Shown: positions 7,955 through 16,236 of the stretch, one piece after another
Numbering within the stretch: the first letter of the stretch is position 1
Layout of the letters: the number at the start of each line of letters is the position of its first letter
Source of the DNA: Cytobacillus depressus
Lineage (GTDB): Bacteria > Bacillota > Bacilli > Bacillales > Cytobacillaceae
Length of the DNA stretch: 64,000 bases
Direction: 5' to 3'
NCBI RefSeq assembly: GCF_008923245.1
Contig: NZ_WBOS01000001.1
Coordinates: forward strand, 558,001 to 622,000
Notes under the pieces: model-generated
Told to the model about the DNA's origin: nothing
The model's input: only the letters and a program-made list of their open reading frames with translations
The model's database searches: none
Program-made: the position numbers and the translations under genes

Positions 7955-9005
7955 AATCGAACACCCACCGATCATATTCAGATTCTTTTATATAGCCAAG
8001 TGCGATCCCCTTTTTTATAACCTCTTTTAACGTCATATAATTTACATCTGTTATCTCCCCCTTCGCTTCCATCATTGCTGCGTTTAATGCTCGTCCAGCT
8101 AGTAATTCAAACACACTTGCTCTTTTCCATCGCCCATAACTATAGCAAAAAGGCGAACATTCTCCTTGGCAAAACGGACATTCAAGCTCAACAAGCCTCT
8201 GTGCAGTAATTGCAACAAGCGTTTGTTCAATTTCAACCCAATTGACGCCAAATTCATTTAATCGATAGATCGCCCCCTTTGCATCCCTTGTATGCATCGT
8301 CGAAAGCACTAAATGCCCGGTTAAAGCTGCTCGTACAGCAATTTTCGCTGTTTCTGCATCCCTTATTTCCCCAACCATAATAATATCTGGATCATGCCTT
8401 AATATCGCCTTTAGCCCAGCAGCATAAGAAACCCCAGCTTTTTCATTTACTTGAACTTGTAAAACGAGATCATTTTGTTTTTCAATCGGGTCTTCTAGCG
8501 TAATTACATTGCGGTTAAACATATGGGAGGTTTCATTTAACAGTGAGTATAGTGTTGTGGTTTTCCCTGATCCAGTCGGCCCGGTAAATATGATTAATCC
8601 GTGAGCATGCTTTAATAAGGCGAGCATTTTTCGAGTCATGGCTGGAAATAAGGAAATTTGGAAAAAAGGAATTTGCTCCTGCTGGGGAAGGATTCGAATA
8701 ACAAGGCTTTCGTTATGACTGGATGGGAGTGTGGAAAATCGCAGTCCAATTAATTGTCCATCAATATAATAGGAGTAGGCACCACTTTGCGGTCGCCGTT
8801 TTTCGCCAATGTCCATTGAGGCAGTGAATTTAAAATGAGAAATTAAACGGTCACATTCTTCTTTTGGGAGATAAAGCCTAGGGACAAGTTTATTAGCGAG
8901 GCGCAATTGAATGAGTGTGTCTTTTCTGCGAGGGACAATATGAATGTCTGAGGCTTGGTTTCGCACTGCATCTTTAATAATTTTTTCTGCTAGTTTTTCA
9001 ATCAT
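7941..9005 (-). CDS. comGA: competence pilus assembly ATPase ComGA
   Basis: This GspE/PilB-type secretion ATPase has Walker A FTGPTGSGKTTTL near residue 140, an Asp box and Walker B region LRHDPDIIMVGEIRDAETA near 200-220, a His box STMHTRDA, and a Cys cluster CPFCQGECSPFC near 280. It powers pseudopilus assembly for DNA uptake. The chosen ATG at 9005 (354 residues) matches family length; GTG codons up to 9026 in the same frame cannot be excluded, because the AAAGGGTG site is nearer to them. It is the first gene of comGA-comGG-yqzE. Confidence 0.95.
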   Translation of the reverse strand: MIEKLAEKIIKDAVRNQASDIHIVPRRKDTLIQLRLANKLVPRLYLPKEECDRLISHFKFTASMDIGEKRRPQSGAYSYYIDGQLIGLRFSTLPSSHNESLVIRILPQQEQIPFFQISLFPAMTRKMLALLKHAHGLIIFTGPTGSGKTTTLYSLLNETSHMFNRNVITLEDPIEKQNDLVLQVQVNEKAGVSYAAGLKAILRHDPDIIMVGEIRDAETAKIAVRAALTGHLVLSTMHTRDAKGAIYRLNEFGVNWVEIEQTLVAITAQRLVELECPFCQGECSPFCYSYGRWKRASVFELLAGRALNAAMMEAKGEITDVNYMTLKEVIKKGIALGYIKESEYDRWVFDYAKA

Positions 9006-9070
9006 GTTCAATTGAACTAACACCACCCTTTATATTTTATAAATAGTCCGTAAAGACTATATTCGACCTC

Positions 9071-9099
9071 ATTATATATATTCCTTTTCATTTTGACAA
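9071..9099 (-). promoter_or_regulatory. promoter of the comG operon
   Basis: On the minus strand TTGTCA (9099-9094) and TATAAT (9076-9071) are separated by exactly 17 bases, giving a leader of about 65 nt. Just upstream lies an inverted repeat AGTGAA-N11-TTCACT (9108-9130) in an AT-rich tract, where an activator could bind. In B. subtilis comG is driven by ComK, but no clear pair of ComK boxes could be read here. Confidence 0.7.
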
Positions 9100-9292
9100 T
9101 CCCTTTGAGTGAAAAATTAAAAAATTCACTAAATAAAACTGAACACTATTCAAATGGATTGGTTTGACTCCAGACAACGTATGATAACCTCTTATGATAT
9201 TTGTGAACATTTTATAAACTTATCGTGAATACAGTGTTTACCCATTTTAACTGTATTATAATGGAATCAATATCGTTCTGAGGTGAATTTAC

Positions 9293-9994
9293 GTGGAACA
9301 AACTTTAAAGATAACTAATGTTTTATCTGATCCAACTCGTTATTATATTTATCAATACATTACAAATAAGCATAAAGAAGTTACTGTTCAAGAAGTTGCC
9401 GAACAATTTAATATTCATCCAAATGTCGCAAGGCTCCATCTTTCAAAACTAGAAGATGTTAAAATGCTAGCGTCAGATACGCAAAAAACGGGAAAAGGCG
9501 GGAGGCCAAGCAGGCTTTATAGCTTATCCGATGAGGTGATTCAGCTCCATTTCCCTTATCGAGACTACCAGCTGCTAGCCAAAATTGCGATGCAAACACT
9601 CCTTTCACTTGGAGAGCCAGCTAAGCAAGCACTTTATGATATCGGGAAAAGATTTGGTCAAGAATTAATTGAACAGGAAACAAATCGCTCTCCGCATTTC
9701 AATGAGCCCCTTTCATTCGATCAAAAAATGAAAATAATTAAGAATGCGGCTATTATGTCAGGTTTCCATCCTGAATTTGAAGTGAATGAGGATAGCTCAA
9801 AAGTTTACTTTCAAATTTTCAATTGCCCATTTAAAGAGGTTGCGGAGAGTTTTTCAGAGTCAGTCTGCCAAATGCACGCCGAATATATAAAAGGGATGTT
9901 TGAGGCATTATTTGATTCCGCCCGGCTCATAGAAAAATCAAATATACTAAATGGCTGTGAATCATGCTCCTACCGTGCTATTCTTTCTGATTAG
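9293..9994 (+). CDS. winged-helix regulator of the ArsR/SufR-like (COG2345) type
   Basis: The N-terminal residues 1-75 form a winged HTH (VQEVAEQFNIHPNVARLHLSKLE). The C-terminal half carries CPFKEVAESFSESVCQMH and NGCESC, a four-cysteine arrangement like that of the SufR/COG2345 regulators, which can bind an Fe-S cluster or metal. Start is GTG with GAGGTG upstream. It is divergent from comG and shares a 290-base intergenic region with it. A link to comG is therefore possible but not shown. Target genes and ligand are unknown. Confidence 0.8.
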   Translation: MEQTLKITNVLSDPTRYYIYQYITNKHKEVTVQEVAEQFNIHPNVARLHLSKLEDVKMLASDTQKTGKGGRPSRLYSLSDEVIQLHFPYRDYQLLAKIAMQTLLSLGEPAKQALYDIGKRFGQELIEQETNRSPHFNEPLSFDQKMKIIKNAAIMSGFHPEFEVNEDSSKVYFQIFNCPFKEVAESFSESVCQMHAEYIKGMFEALFDSARLIEKSNILNGCESCSYRAILSD

Positions 9995-10128
9995 AGCATG
10001 ACTAATATGATCAAGGTAGCATAACAATCGCCAGGAAAGACTCATGTCTTAACAATATTCATAAAGAGTAGTTTACTTTTAAGCTGGGAATAACTATAAT
10101 ATGAACTGATTGTACTTGTAAAACCAAA

Positions 10129-10305
10129 TGCGGAAGCGCCTCGTTCACCCCCGACAAGCACAAGACAAGCCTCACGGAAAGGTGTTTTTTACCTTTCTGG
10201 GAGGATTGACTTGTGACCTCGAGGTCGACAAAAACGCGACGTCCTGTCGCATTGTCGACACTAGTACGTCCTGTACGTCGGGGGTAGGCGTTGAAGCTGA
10301 ACGTA
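10129..10305. repeat. family A palindromic repeat, copy 3, with ~58-bp internal module
   Basis: It has the family A left arm TGCGGAAGCGCC and the right arm GGGGTAGGCGTTGAAGCTGA. Between GACCTCGAG and CGGGGGTAGGCG is an extra palindromic module beginning and ending near GTCGAC and including TACGTCCTGTACGTCG. The surrounding 9995-10381 intergenic stretch holds nothing else recognisable apart from the ribosome site of yqgY. Confidence 0.9.
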
Positions 10306-10381
10306 GGTGAATTTATCTACAAAAGCAAATCACATTTTTCGATTTTATTATCTCTTAAGGGTAAAAGGAGGAGGGAAACAT

Positions 10382-10627
10382 ATGGAACGCATGTACAGAG
10401 TGTTAGGTTTCTGGACGGGGATTTTTGCTGTTATGTTCTATGTTGGTGACATGTATACAGCATCTTTAATCTTCTTCGGCCAAACAGGATTTTTCCTGCT
10501 TTTAAGTTACTTAAAGCTTTCAGAACGCATGTATATGTATGTTTTTGGCGCATATTTAACAGTATTCTTTATTGGCTTCACTTACTGGTCAACATTTATG
10601 ATGACACCAGGTGTAAGTGGTCATTAA
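10382..10627 (+). CDS. yqgY: DUF2626 small membrane protein (YqgY-like)
   Basis: The 81-residue product starts MERMYRVLGFWTGIFAVMFY and has three hydrophobic segments (about residues 8-25, 28-46, 52-72). It matches the DUF2626 family, of which B. subtilis YqgY is a member, in length and position near yqgX. Function is unknown. The ribosome site AAGGAGGAGGG is very strong. Longer in-frame starts run into repeat copy 3 and are not real. Confidence 0.85.
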   Translation: MERMYRVLGFWTGIFAVMFYVGDMYTASLIFFGQTGFFLLLSYLKLSERMYMYVFGAYLTVFFIGFTYWSTFMMTPGVSGH

Positions 10628-10650
10628 GCAATACATACCCTTTATTTGAA

Positions 10651-10690
10651 AAAGCGATGGAATCCCTTGGGGCCCCATCGTTTTTTATTT
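10651..10690 (+). terminator. terminator after yqgY
   Basis: A GCGATGG arm pairs with CCATCG around a GC-rich loop, followed by TTTTTT. It lies between convergent yqgY and the methyltransferase gene and may serve both. Confidence 0.75.
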
Positions 10691-10692
10691 TA

Positions 10693-11754
10693 TTAACATC
10701 CCTTCTTTTGTAAAAAAACATGGAAGGATGCGCTCATACCTGAAGGCATAATGAGGCTTCGGATTGCTCTGTTTCTTTTACTCACTTCAGAGAATGGATC
10801 CGGATCGTAATGGTCCTGTAAATCCTCTAGAATTCCTGTCGTCAGTAAAAATTCATCCTGTCTCCAGTTGCTTTCAAAGTTTAGCCCGTTTTCCTTTCCG
10901 ATACGGATAAGGGAATCAAAATGAACATGACTTGTTAAATCCATTTCTCCTGGGTGAAGAAGAACATTATTCATTTGCTGATGCTTGTAATAGCCCCTTA
11001 AACTACCTTTGCTCCGTCCTAATTCCGTCCACTCCTCATTCGTATATCCATAATCAACCGTGAGGACTAGCCCCCTTGAAAGAGCCTTTGACATTCGATA
11101 AAGCATATCTCCCATTGACAGCGGAATTTCAATTCTTTGTTTATTTTTTAATTTCAATCCACTTTCCGCTAAGTAGGTTGAAATTTGGCGATTATTTAAT
11201 GGGACAATTGTCTCAGCAAGCTGATCATTTTGAATGGTAATCATGACCTCCATGAATTGGCCATCATGGTTTTCAATAATGTGAACGGGAAAGGCATCAA
11301 ACAATTCGTTGGAAAAAATCAAGCCTTCAAACGGAAAAATTTCCTCTAGATCATCAATTTGTTTAACAAAATCATAACTCTTTAGCTCTTCCTGCTGCAG
11401 CTTTCGATGATAAGGGCTTGTCTCAAGTAAGACATACTGAATAGGCTCTTCCCCAATCCTATTCCATTCATCAATAAACGCTTTTGCGAAACGACCTGTT
11501 CCACCGCCAATTTCACAAATAGCTGGAGGAAGCTTTCGTTCATTCTTCTCTTTAAAATACCATTTGGCAAGCGCTTTTCCGTAAATATCCCCGATATTGC
11601 TTGATGTGATAAAATCCCCTTTACGACCAACCTTATCCTTTTCCCTCATATAATAGCCATATTGAGGATGGTATAACACCAGTTCCATATACTCTGCATA
11701 AGTGATCCTTTTTAATGGATGGCCCATTATAAATTCCTTTAATAAATTTATCAT
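10693..11754 (-). CDS. class I SAM-dependent methyltransferase, MidA/NDUFAF7 (COG1565) family
   Basis: The 353-residue protein has HPQYGYYM near residue 30 and the SAM-binding motif CEIGGGTGRFAKAF near 80-93, followed by SNELFDAFPVH near 160, all hallmarks of the MidA family. The mitochondrial relative NDUFAF7 methylates an arginine of complex I. The bacterial substrate is unknown. The start at 11754 (MINLLKEFIMGHPLKR) has AAAGGAG five bases upstream; an upstream extension to 11787 is unlikely. It stands alone between two terminators. Confidence 0.9.
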   Translation of the reverse strand: MINLLKEFIMGHPLKRITYAEYMELVLYHPQYGYYMREKDKVGRKGDFITSSNIGDIYGKALAKWYFKEKNERKLPPAICEIGGGTGRFAKAFIDEWNRIGEEPIQYVLLETSPYHRKLQQEELKSYDFVKQIDDLEEIFPFEGLIFSNELFDAFPVHIIENHDGQFMEVMITIQNDQLAETIVPLNNRQISTYLAESGLKLKNKQRIEIPLSMGDMLYRMSKALSRGLVLTVDYGYTNEEWTELGRSKGSLRGYYKHQQMNNVLLHPGEMDLTSHVHFDSLIRIGKENGLNFESNWRQDEFLLTTGILEDLQDHYDPDPFSEVSKRNRAIRSLIMPSGMSASFHVFLQKKGC

Positions 11755-11860
11755 AAAAGCTCCTTTTTTTGTTAACATCATTGACACAGTGAATACTTTA
11801 TTATATTGTATTTTTAGTAGCTAAAACTTATCCCCTCCCATTATGAATAGAACATCCCCT

Positions 11861-11896
11861 AGAAAAGCCCTTCTCCTAATCGAGAAGGGCTTTTCT
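11861..11896. terminator. bidirectional-looking terminator after yqgX
   Basis: A perfect 15-bp stem, AGAAAAGCCCTTCTC with GAGAAGGGCTTTTCT, has a short loop and a T-rich end in both directions. It ends the yqgX transcript on the minus strand. Confidence 0.85.
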
Positions 11897-11928
11897 ATCT
11901 AACAGTTGCCAAATTCCGTTGATCCTCA

Positions 11929-12564
11929 TTAAAACCCATTTAAAAATGGGTTAGAATCCATTTCCTGCCCGATTGTCGTCGCTGGACCATGTCCAGACAG
12001 AACGGTGGTTTCTTCAGGCAGGGTTAATAACTTTTGATGAATGCTATTTAATAGCAAATCATGATTCCCTCCTGGCAAATCTGTCCGGCCAATGCTTCCA
12101 TTGAACAGCGCATCCCCAGCGACAACTAAATCCCCTTCCTTAAAGTAAATGGAGATACTTCCAGGTGAATGGCCTGGTGTCTCGTAAATTTGAAAAGTAA
12201 ATTCCCCTATCGTCATTTCTTGCTCATTTCGGATAAAAAAGTCAGCAGGCTTTCCGCTAATATTTTCAATCATTTCATATCGCCCCGAGCCGTTTAATGC
12301 TGGATCAATAAGCCAATCAGCCTCTTTTTCATGAATATAAACGGGAATTTCATATTCTTCTCTTATATCATCTACTGCACCGATATGGTCAAAATGCGCA
12401 TGAGTAAGAATGATAGCAACCGGCTGTAAACTTTTTTGCTGAATAATATTGCTTAGCTTCTCACTCTCTTCACCTGGGTCAAAAATAAGGCATTTGCCAT
12501 TTTCCTTTGACAATATGTAGCAATTCGTTTGTAATGGACCTAGTGGGAGCTGATACCATTCCAT
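11929..12564 (-). CDS. yqgX: metallo-beta-lactamase fold hydrolase YqgX (glyoxalase II-like)
   Basis: The 211-residue protein has the binuclear metal site H55-x-H57-x-D59-H60 (THAHFDHIG), H132 (PGHSPGS), D151 and H192, as in glyoxalase II-like MBL hydrolases. It is the same length as B. subtilis YqgX. Substrate is not known for certain; a thioester such as a bacillithiol or glutathione-type adduct is plausible. The start at 12564 has TTGGAGGTG eight bases upstream. It is monocistronic. Confidence 0.92.
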   Translation of the reverse strand: MEWYQLPLGPLQTNCYILSKENGKCLIFDPGEESEKLSNIIQQKSLQPVAIILTHAHFDHIGAVDDIREEYEIPVYIHEKEADWLIDPALNGSGRYEMIENISGKPADFFIRNEQEMTIGEFTFQIYETPGHSPGSISIYFKEGDLVVAGDALFNGSIGRTDLPGGNHDLLLNSIHQKLLTLPEETTVLSGHGPATTIGQEMDSNPFLNGF

Positions 12565-12684
12565 CGCAAACACCTCCAATTAAAAATGTATATTAGCTCT
12601 TATTTTACACTATCTTTATGAAGCAATTAAAGAAAACAATCTTAATTTTAATAAAGCTACTACTTTTTTAAAGAGGAGATTAAA

Positions 12685-13176
12685 ATGAGAATCTATTATG
12701 CGGTTGAAGCCAATACTATTATTGAAGAGGTACCTGAGTTTAAAGCGCTTATTTTTAGTGAAACAAATATTTTTGATTCCTATGAAGGCATTTTTATTTT
12801 CGAAACAAAAGAAGCTGCCTCACAACTTGAAATTTTATTAGAAGAGGCTGGATTGCTTGAAAGTCAGTTTGAACTTATTCTTGCAAAAGACGGGATAAAG
12901 GGAGAAACTTTTGCTGATTTCGGATTCGTAACAGAACATTGTACTTATCTCCTTCATGATCTTGTATGTTCCTTTTCAATAAAAGGGGGAGATAAAATTT
13001 CAATCGAAATGGCCAATCTACAGCTTCATGAGCATCTAATTTATGAAAGCTATTTAGAAAACAAACCTATTTATTTTATTGAACGGCATTTAAAGGATTT
13101 AGTAAAAGGAATTGCCAATGCTTATGACATAGAAGTGTCATTTTTTGAACTCGACAAACAGAGTAAAAAACTATAG
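12685..13176 (+). CDS. conserved-looking protein of unknown function, 163 residues
   Basis: I do not recognise this acidic, soluble protein. It begins MRIYYAVEANTIIEEVPEF, has no signal peptide or membrane helix and ends in a basic KQSKKL tail. Two cysteines sit in EHCTYLLHDLVCSF near residues 93-104. The ribosome site AAAGAGGAG is good, and codon use matches its neighbours, so it is probably a real gene. It lies between yqgX (divergent) and the YqgW-like gene on the same strand. Confidence 0.7.
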   Translation: MRIYYAVEANTIIEEVPEFKALIFSETNIFDSYEGIFIFETKEAASQLEILLEEAGLLESQFELILAKDGIKGETFADFGFVTEHCTYLLHDLVCSFSIKGGDKISIEMANLQLHEHLIYESYLENKPIYFIERHLKDLVKGIANAYDIEVSFFELDKQSKKL

Positions 13177-13282
13177 AATATAAGACGAATGTAAAAATAG
13201 TTACATATTTGTTTTACCGGAAAGTTTTTACTTATTTTTAGGCATTTGCCTGCTGATGATGAAATAAAGGGGGCTTTTTATT

Positions 13283-13456
13283 ATGGGACTAGTTATTATT
13301 TTTGCATTAGTTGCTGTATTAGCAGCAGTTGGTGCACTAAGTTCGCTTAAAAACAAGAATATCCTTGGATTCATTTTTGCTGCCGGTTCATTCGTTGTTT
13401 TCGGCGGATTTGCTCTTCTAACATTAATTAATAGCGGTTATCCAGCGGTACACTAA
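13283..13456 (+). CDS. yqgW: DUF2759 small membrane protein (YqgW-like)
   Basis: This 57-residue protein reads MGLVIIFALVAVLAAVGALS and later GFIFAAGSFVVFGGFALL, giving two transmembrane helices joined by the basic stretch SLKNKN. It resembles DUF2759/YqgW proteins of Bacillus. The ribosome site AAAGGGGG lies about ten bases upstream of the ATG. Its stop is followed within seven bases by repeat copy 4. Function unknown. Confidence 0.75.
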   Translation: MGLVIIFALVAVLAAVGALSSLKNKNILGFIFAAGSFVVFGGFALLTLINSGYPAVH

Positions 13457-13462
13457 GAACAA

Positions 13463-13584
13463 ATGCACAAGCGCCTTGATCACCCCCGACAAGCACAAGA
13501 CGAGCCTACCGGAAAGGTTGATTTGTACCTTTCTGATAGGATTGACTTGTGACCTCGAGGGGGTAGGCGCTGGAGCTGAACGTA
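13463..13584. repeat. family A palindromic repeat, copy 4
   Basis: It runs from GCACAAGCGCCTTGATCACC to GGTAGGCGCTGGAGCTGAA and has the standard internal arms. It fills the space between the stop codon of yqgW and the next terminator. Confidence 0.9.
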
Positions 13585-13589
13585 AAAAA

Positions 13590-13630
13590 AAAAAAGACTG
13601 TCCTCTTTAGGGGGCAAGTCTTTTTCTTTT
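13590..13630. terminator. terminator between yqgW and yqgU
   Basis: AAAAAGACTGTCC pairs with GGGGCAAGTCTTTTT with T and A runs on the two sides, so it can act on both convergent transcripts. Confidence 0.75.
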
Positions 13631-13631
13631 T

Positions 13632-14771
13632 TCAAAAGTCTTGAACGAGCGGAATGATTTTTTGAGTTTCTAAATTAATTAGTTTTTCAAAAAAATAGCC
13701 ATACAAACAATTCTTGCCGTTTGGAGAACAGCTTAACGGCTCATTTTTTAGATGATCCATCAAGACTTTGCTCTCTCCACTAATGATATTATAGGAAAGC
13801 AACTGGAACTCGTAATTGTAAGCATCGGCAGCCGTACTGAAAAGCGGCTGAAAAGTAATGAATTGATTATGTTCATCAAAATCTAAATAGGGAACAAGCC
13901 AATCTGAATAACGTGTTAAGTGAGGGACTGACATGGAAGATAGCTTTTCCAATTGATTTGAGAAAAATGTGTATACAGCTTCATTTGATCTCTCAGAATT
14001 CACTGTAATCGTCATCAATACATTTTTGATTGCTTTTATGTAATAAACGTCGTGAAGTATTTGTTTTTCATTTTGCTTCTTTATTGATTTTTTAACAAGT
14101 GGAGCAAAAAGAGAAAGGTCTTTTTCATTCCAATTTAAATAAGTAATTTCTTCTTCATTTAACCAGAAGGCAAATGGCTCCTTATTTTCAATAATCTCAA
14201 GTTTATTCCCCTCCAAATTTAATAGGTACATCGTATAGTCCCAATTCTCTGTAAAGGCAGAAATCAATATTTTGCCTTCATTGTAAGGATTCCACTCATA
14301 AGCAAACTCAGATGCACTAATCCGTTTAGTCAAGATCTCATGGCCGTTAGCGTCTAAAATTGAAATCATACCTTCATATGAGTTTGGAGAGGATTGAATT
14401 AATAATTGACTGCGAGAGGGACTTGGCAAAACAGAGGAAATTGGAAACTCACTTTCAAAAATTAAACGGCTCTCACCTGAAAATAAATTATAAGTATAAA
14501 CATTTGATCCTAATTCTACATTTTCCATATAAATAATCGTCTCGTTATTAAGCCAGCCATTCACTGAATTAAATGGTCCTTTTTGAATAGGAATAGGGGC
14601 TTGGACATTATTTGTTGTAAAAGATGGAGGGATACCCGCTTTTTGAATGGCTTTATTATACTTTATGATGGGCTGTACCCCGGCTTCCTTTTTCATCTGA
14701 CAACCAGCTATGATAAAAGGGAGAAAAAAAACTAAAAAAAGCAATAAATGATTATTATTTTTACACAACAA
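13632..14771 (-). CDS. yqgU: lipoprotein YqgU-like
   Basis: A probable TTG start at 14771, preceded by AAAAGGGGGG at good spacing, gives a ~379-residue protein. It starts with a short basic region (CKNNNH), a hydrophobic signal and the lipobox FIIAGC. The mature protein would be anchored outside the membrane. The rest consists of repeated WD/beta-propeller-like strands (ILDANGHEI, LLNLEGNKLEI, LLSYNIISGESK) of a predicted propeller. It corresponds in position to B. subtilis YqgU. Function unknown. A TTG at 14768 is an alternative. Confidence 0.8.
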   Translation of the reverse strand: MLCKNNNHLLLFLVFFLPFIIAGCQMKKEAGVQPIIKYNKAIQKAGIPPSFTTNNVQAPIPIQKGPFNSVNGWLNNETIIYMENVELGSNVYTYNLFSGESRLIFESEFPISSVLPSPSRSQLLIQSSPNSYEGMISILDANGHEILTKRISASEFAYEWNPYNEGKILISAFTENWDYTMYLLNLEGNKLEIIENKEPFAFWLNEEEITYLNWNEKDLSLFAPLVKKSIKKQNEKQILHDVYYIKAIKNVLMTITVNSERSNEAVYTFFSNQLEKLSSMSVPHLTRYSDWLVPYLDFDEHNQFITFQPLFSTAADAYNYEFQLLSYNIISGESKVLMDHLKNEPLSCSPNGKNCLYGYFFEKLINLETQKIIPLVQDF

Positions 14772-14857
14772 ATCCCGCCCCCCTTTTACACTCTTTAAGA
14801 TTTGTACGTAGAATATCGGATAATGATTCATATTAAAACTAGAAACTGCAAATAAAA

Positions 14858-14880
14858 GAAAAGCCGAAAAACGGCTTTTA
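14858..14880 (-). terminator. terminator after yqgT
   Basis: AAAAGCCG and CGGCTTTT form a hairpin followed on the minus strand by TCTTTTATTT. It separates yqgT from yqgU. Confidence 0.75.
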
Positions 14881-14894
14881 TAATCAAACTCATT

Positions 14895-16082
14895 TTACAT
14901 GTATAAAGCTGCCAGGTAAATACCAAGAACCTCTTCAAATATCTCATCAAACTGAGTTAATGGCAATGGATTTATCCCTTTGCCCATTTCAATCGTAAAG
15001 CCCGGCCGACGAAAATCTTGAATAAACCAATCTTTATACCCTGCGTAGCTTTCAATATATTGAACAGATTTATAACCACTTACTCTTGAAAACTCTTTTG
15101 CCAGTGCGCTTGATTGCGGCGGTTCCAAACCTTCGAAACCCCAATAAAATTCCTCTCCTTGTGTATGGAAGGCAAGCACACGATTAAAATTTCTTTTTCT
15201 CGTAAGATCAGCCATCGCGATCGCCTCTGGCTCTGTTAATGGTGCCTCGCCAGGATAATCTCTTCGGGCTGGAGATTTTTCAGGCGATCTTTCTTTTTCA
15301 TCTTCCCATTTAGCCGGAAATTGATCATTTAAATCAACCCCGCTTATGTTTGCTTTCCAGCCGCTAAAGTCTGTGCTTCCACGATTAATTCGAATCACTT
15401 GTTCTCTAATGTTCTCAGGTGGCCCACTCAACACTAAATTTACACCGTCTGGATTTACCATTGGTACGATGGAAATATCGACTGACTGGTATAGAGGCAT
15501 TGTTTGGAGCCTTCGTATCGGTTTTACATTTGTTAATGATAACAAGAAGTAATTCAATAAGGACATAAGTATTCCAGAGGTAATCCATTCATTTGCATGG
15601 AAGGAGGCATTGAAGTGTACCTTTTTTGTTCCTTTACCTAATCGAATTTCTTGAATTGGCTTTCCAAGTACAGTGTTGCCTATTGTGTTCACCTTTATGA
15701 AAGGAAAGATTATCTGTAAGCTTTTAACATCATCCGTTAACGCCTCATAAGTATACTTCCTCTTCCCATTTACGACAGGAGTAATCACCCTTGATGGGAT
15801 TAAAATTGTCTGCCCGACTGTCAGCTGATTTGAATTTATATGCTGATTAAGGAGAAGAAGTGCATCAACTGATAAATGTCTTGCTTCACTTAGTTTCCAT
15901 AATGTATCCCCTTTTTTCAAATTGTAGGCTTTAGCAATAAATCCAGGAATCTGTATTTCCTGCCCAATTTGTAAGGAGTTTGGATTTATTGTCGGATTCG
16001 AGTCAATGATTAAGTTTATAGGGACCATAAAAAGACCGCTATAGTGCCATAACGTATCCCCAGAACGCGTCTTTACTTTCAT
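14895..16082 (-). CDS. yqgT: LysM-containing M14 peptidase, gamma-D-glutamyl-diamino acid endopeptidase type
   Basis: Two LysM peptidoglycan-binding repeats occupy residues 1-48 and 52-97 (KKGDTLWKLSE). An M14 zinc carboxypeptidase domain follows from about 110 to 390. Zinc ligands H162 and E165 (FHANEW) and H306 (FHTQGE), and the catalytic E365 (FTIEMGKG), are present. The family cleaves the gamma-D-Glu-diaminopimelate bond in murein peptides. No classical signal peptide is seen, as in B. subtilis YqgT. 395 residues; ATG with GGGAGGAAG upstream. Confidence 0.93.
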   Translation of the reverse strand: MKVKTRSGDTLWHYSGLFMVPINLIIDSNPTINPNSLQIGQEIQIPGFIAKAYNLKKGDTLWKLSEARHLSVDALLLLNQHINSNQLTVGQTILIPSRVITPVVNGKRKYTYEALTDDVKSLQIIFPFIKVNTIGNTVLGKPIQEIRLGKGTKKVHFNASFHANEWITSGILMSLLNYFLLSLTNVKPIRRLQTMPLYQSVDISIVPMVNPDGVNLVLSGPPENIREQVIRINRGSTDFSGWKANISGVDLNDQFPAKWEDEKERSPEKSPARRDYPGEAPLTEPEAIAMADLTRKRNFNRVLAFHTQGEEFYWGFEGLEPPQSSALAKEFSRVSGYKSVQYIESYAGYKDWFIQDFRRPGFTIEMGKGINPLPLTQFDEIFEEVLGIYLAALYM

Positions 16083-16124
16083 TTTTATCTTCCTCCCTTA
16101 CTCATTCATTTTTATGAATGTCCT

Positions 16125-16172
16125 CAGGGAAAAATGCCGCACAAACTAGGGTTCTTGGAGCTGAACATAGAC
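16125..16172. repeat. possible decayed family A remnant
   Basis: The stretch contains ATGCCGCACAA and CTTGGAGCTGAACATAGAC, which resemble the two outer ends of family A with the middle lost. The match is short, so this is tentative. Confidence 0.35.
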
Positions 16173-16210
16173 AAATTTATTCTCTAAAATCAAATTCAGA
16201 TAAGATAAAG

Positions 16211-16236
16211 AAAACTCGCCAAACGGCGAGTTCACT
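16211..16236 (-). terminator. terminator after the LTA synthase gene
   Basis: AACTCGCC and GGCGAGTT form a perfect 8-bp stem with a short loop, followed on the minus strand by TTTCTTTAT. It lies directly at the stop codon of the 16237-18135 gene. Confidence 0.8.

Noticed and set aside
9071..9130. ComK boxes upstream of comG
   Set aside because: AT tracts exist, but I could not read two AAAA-N5-TTTT motifs with the needed spacing, so no ComK site is annotated.
10128..10381. Open frames within repeat copy 3 and upstream of yqgY
   Set aside because: They translate the repeat. The real yqgY start has a strong ribosome site at 10382.
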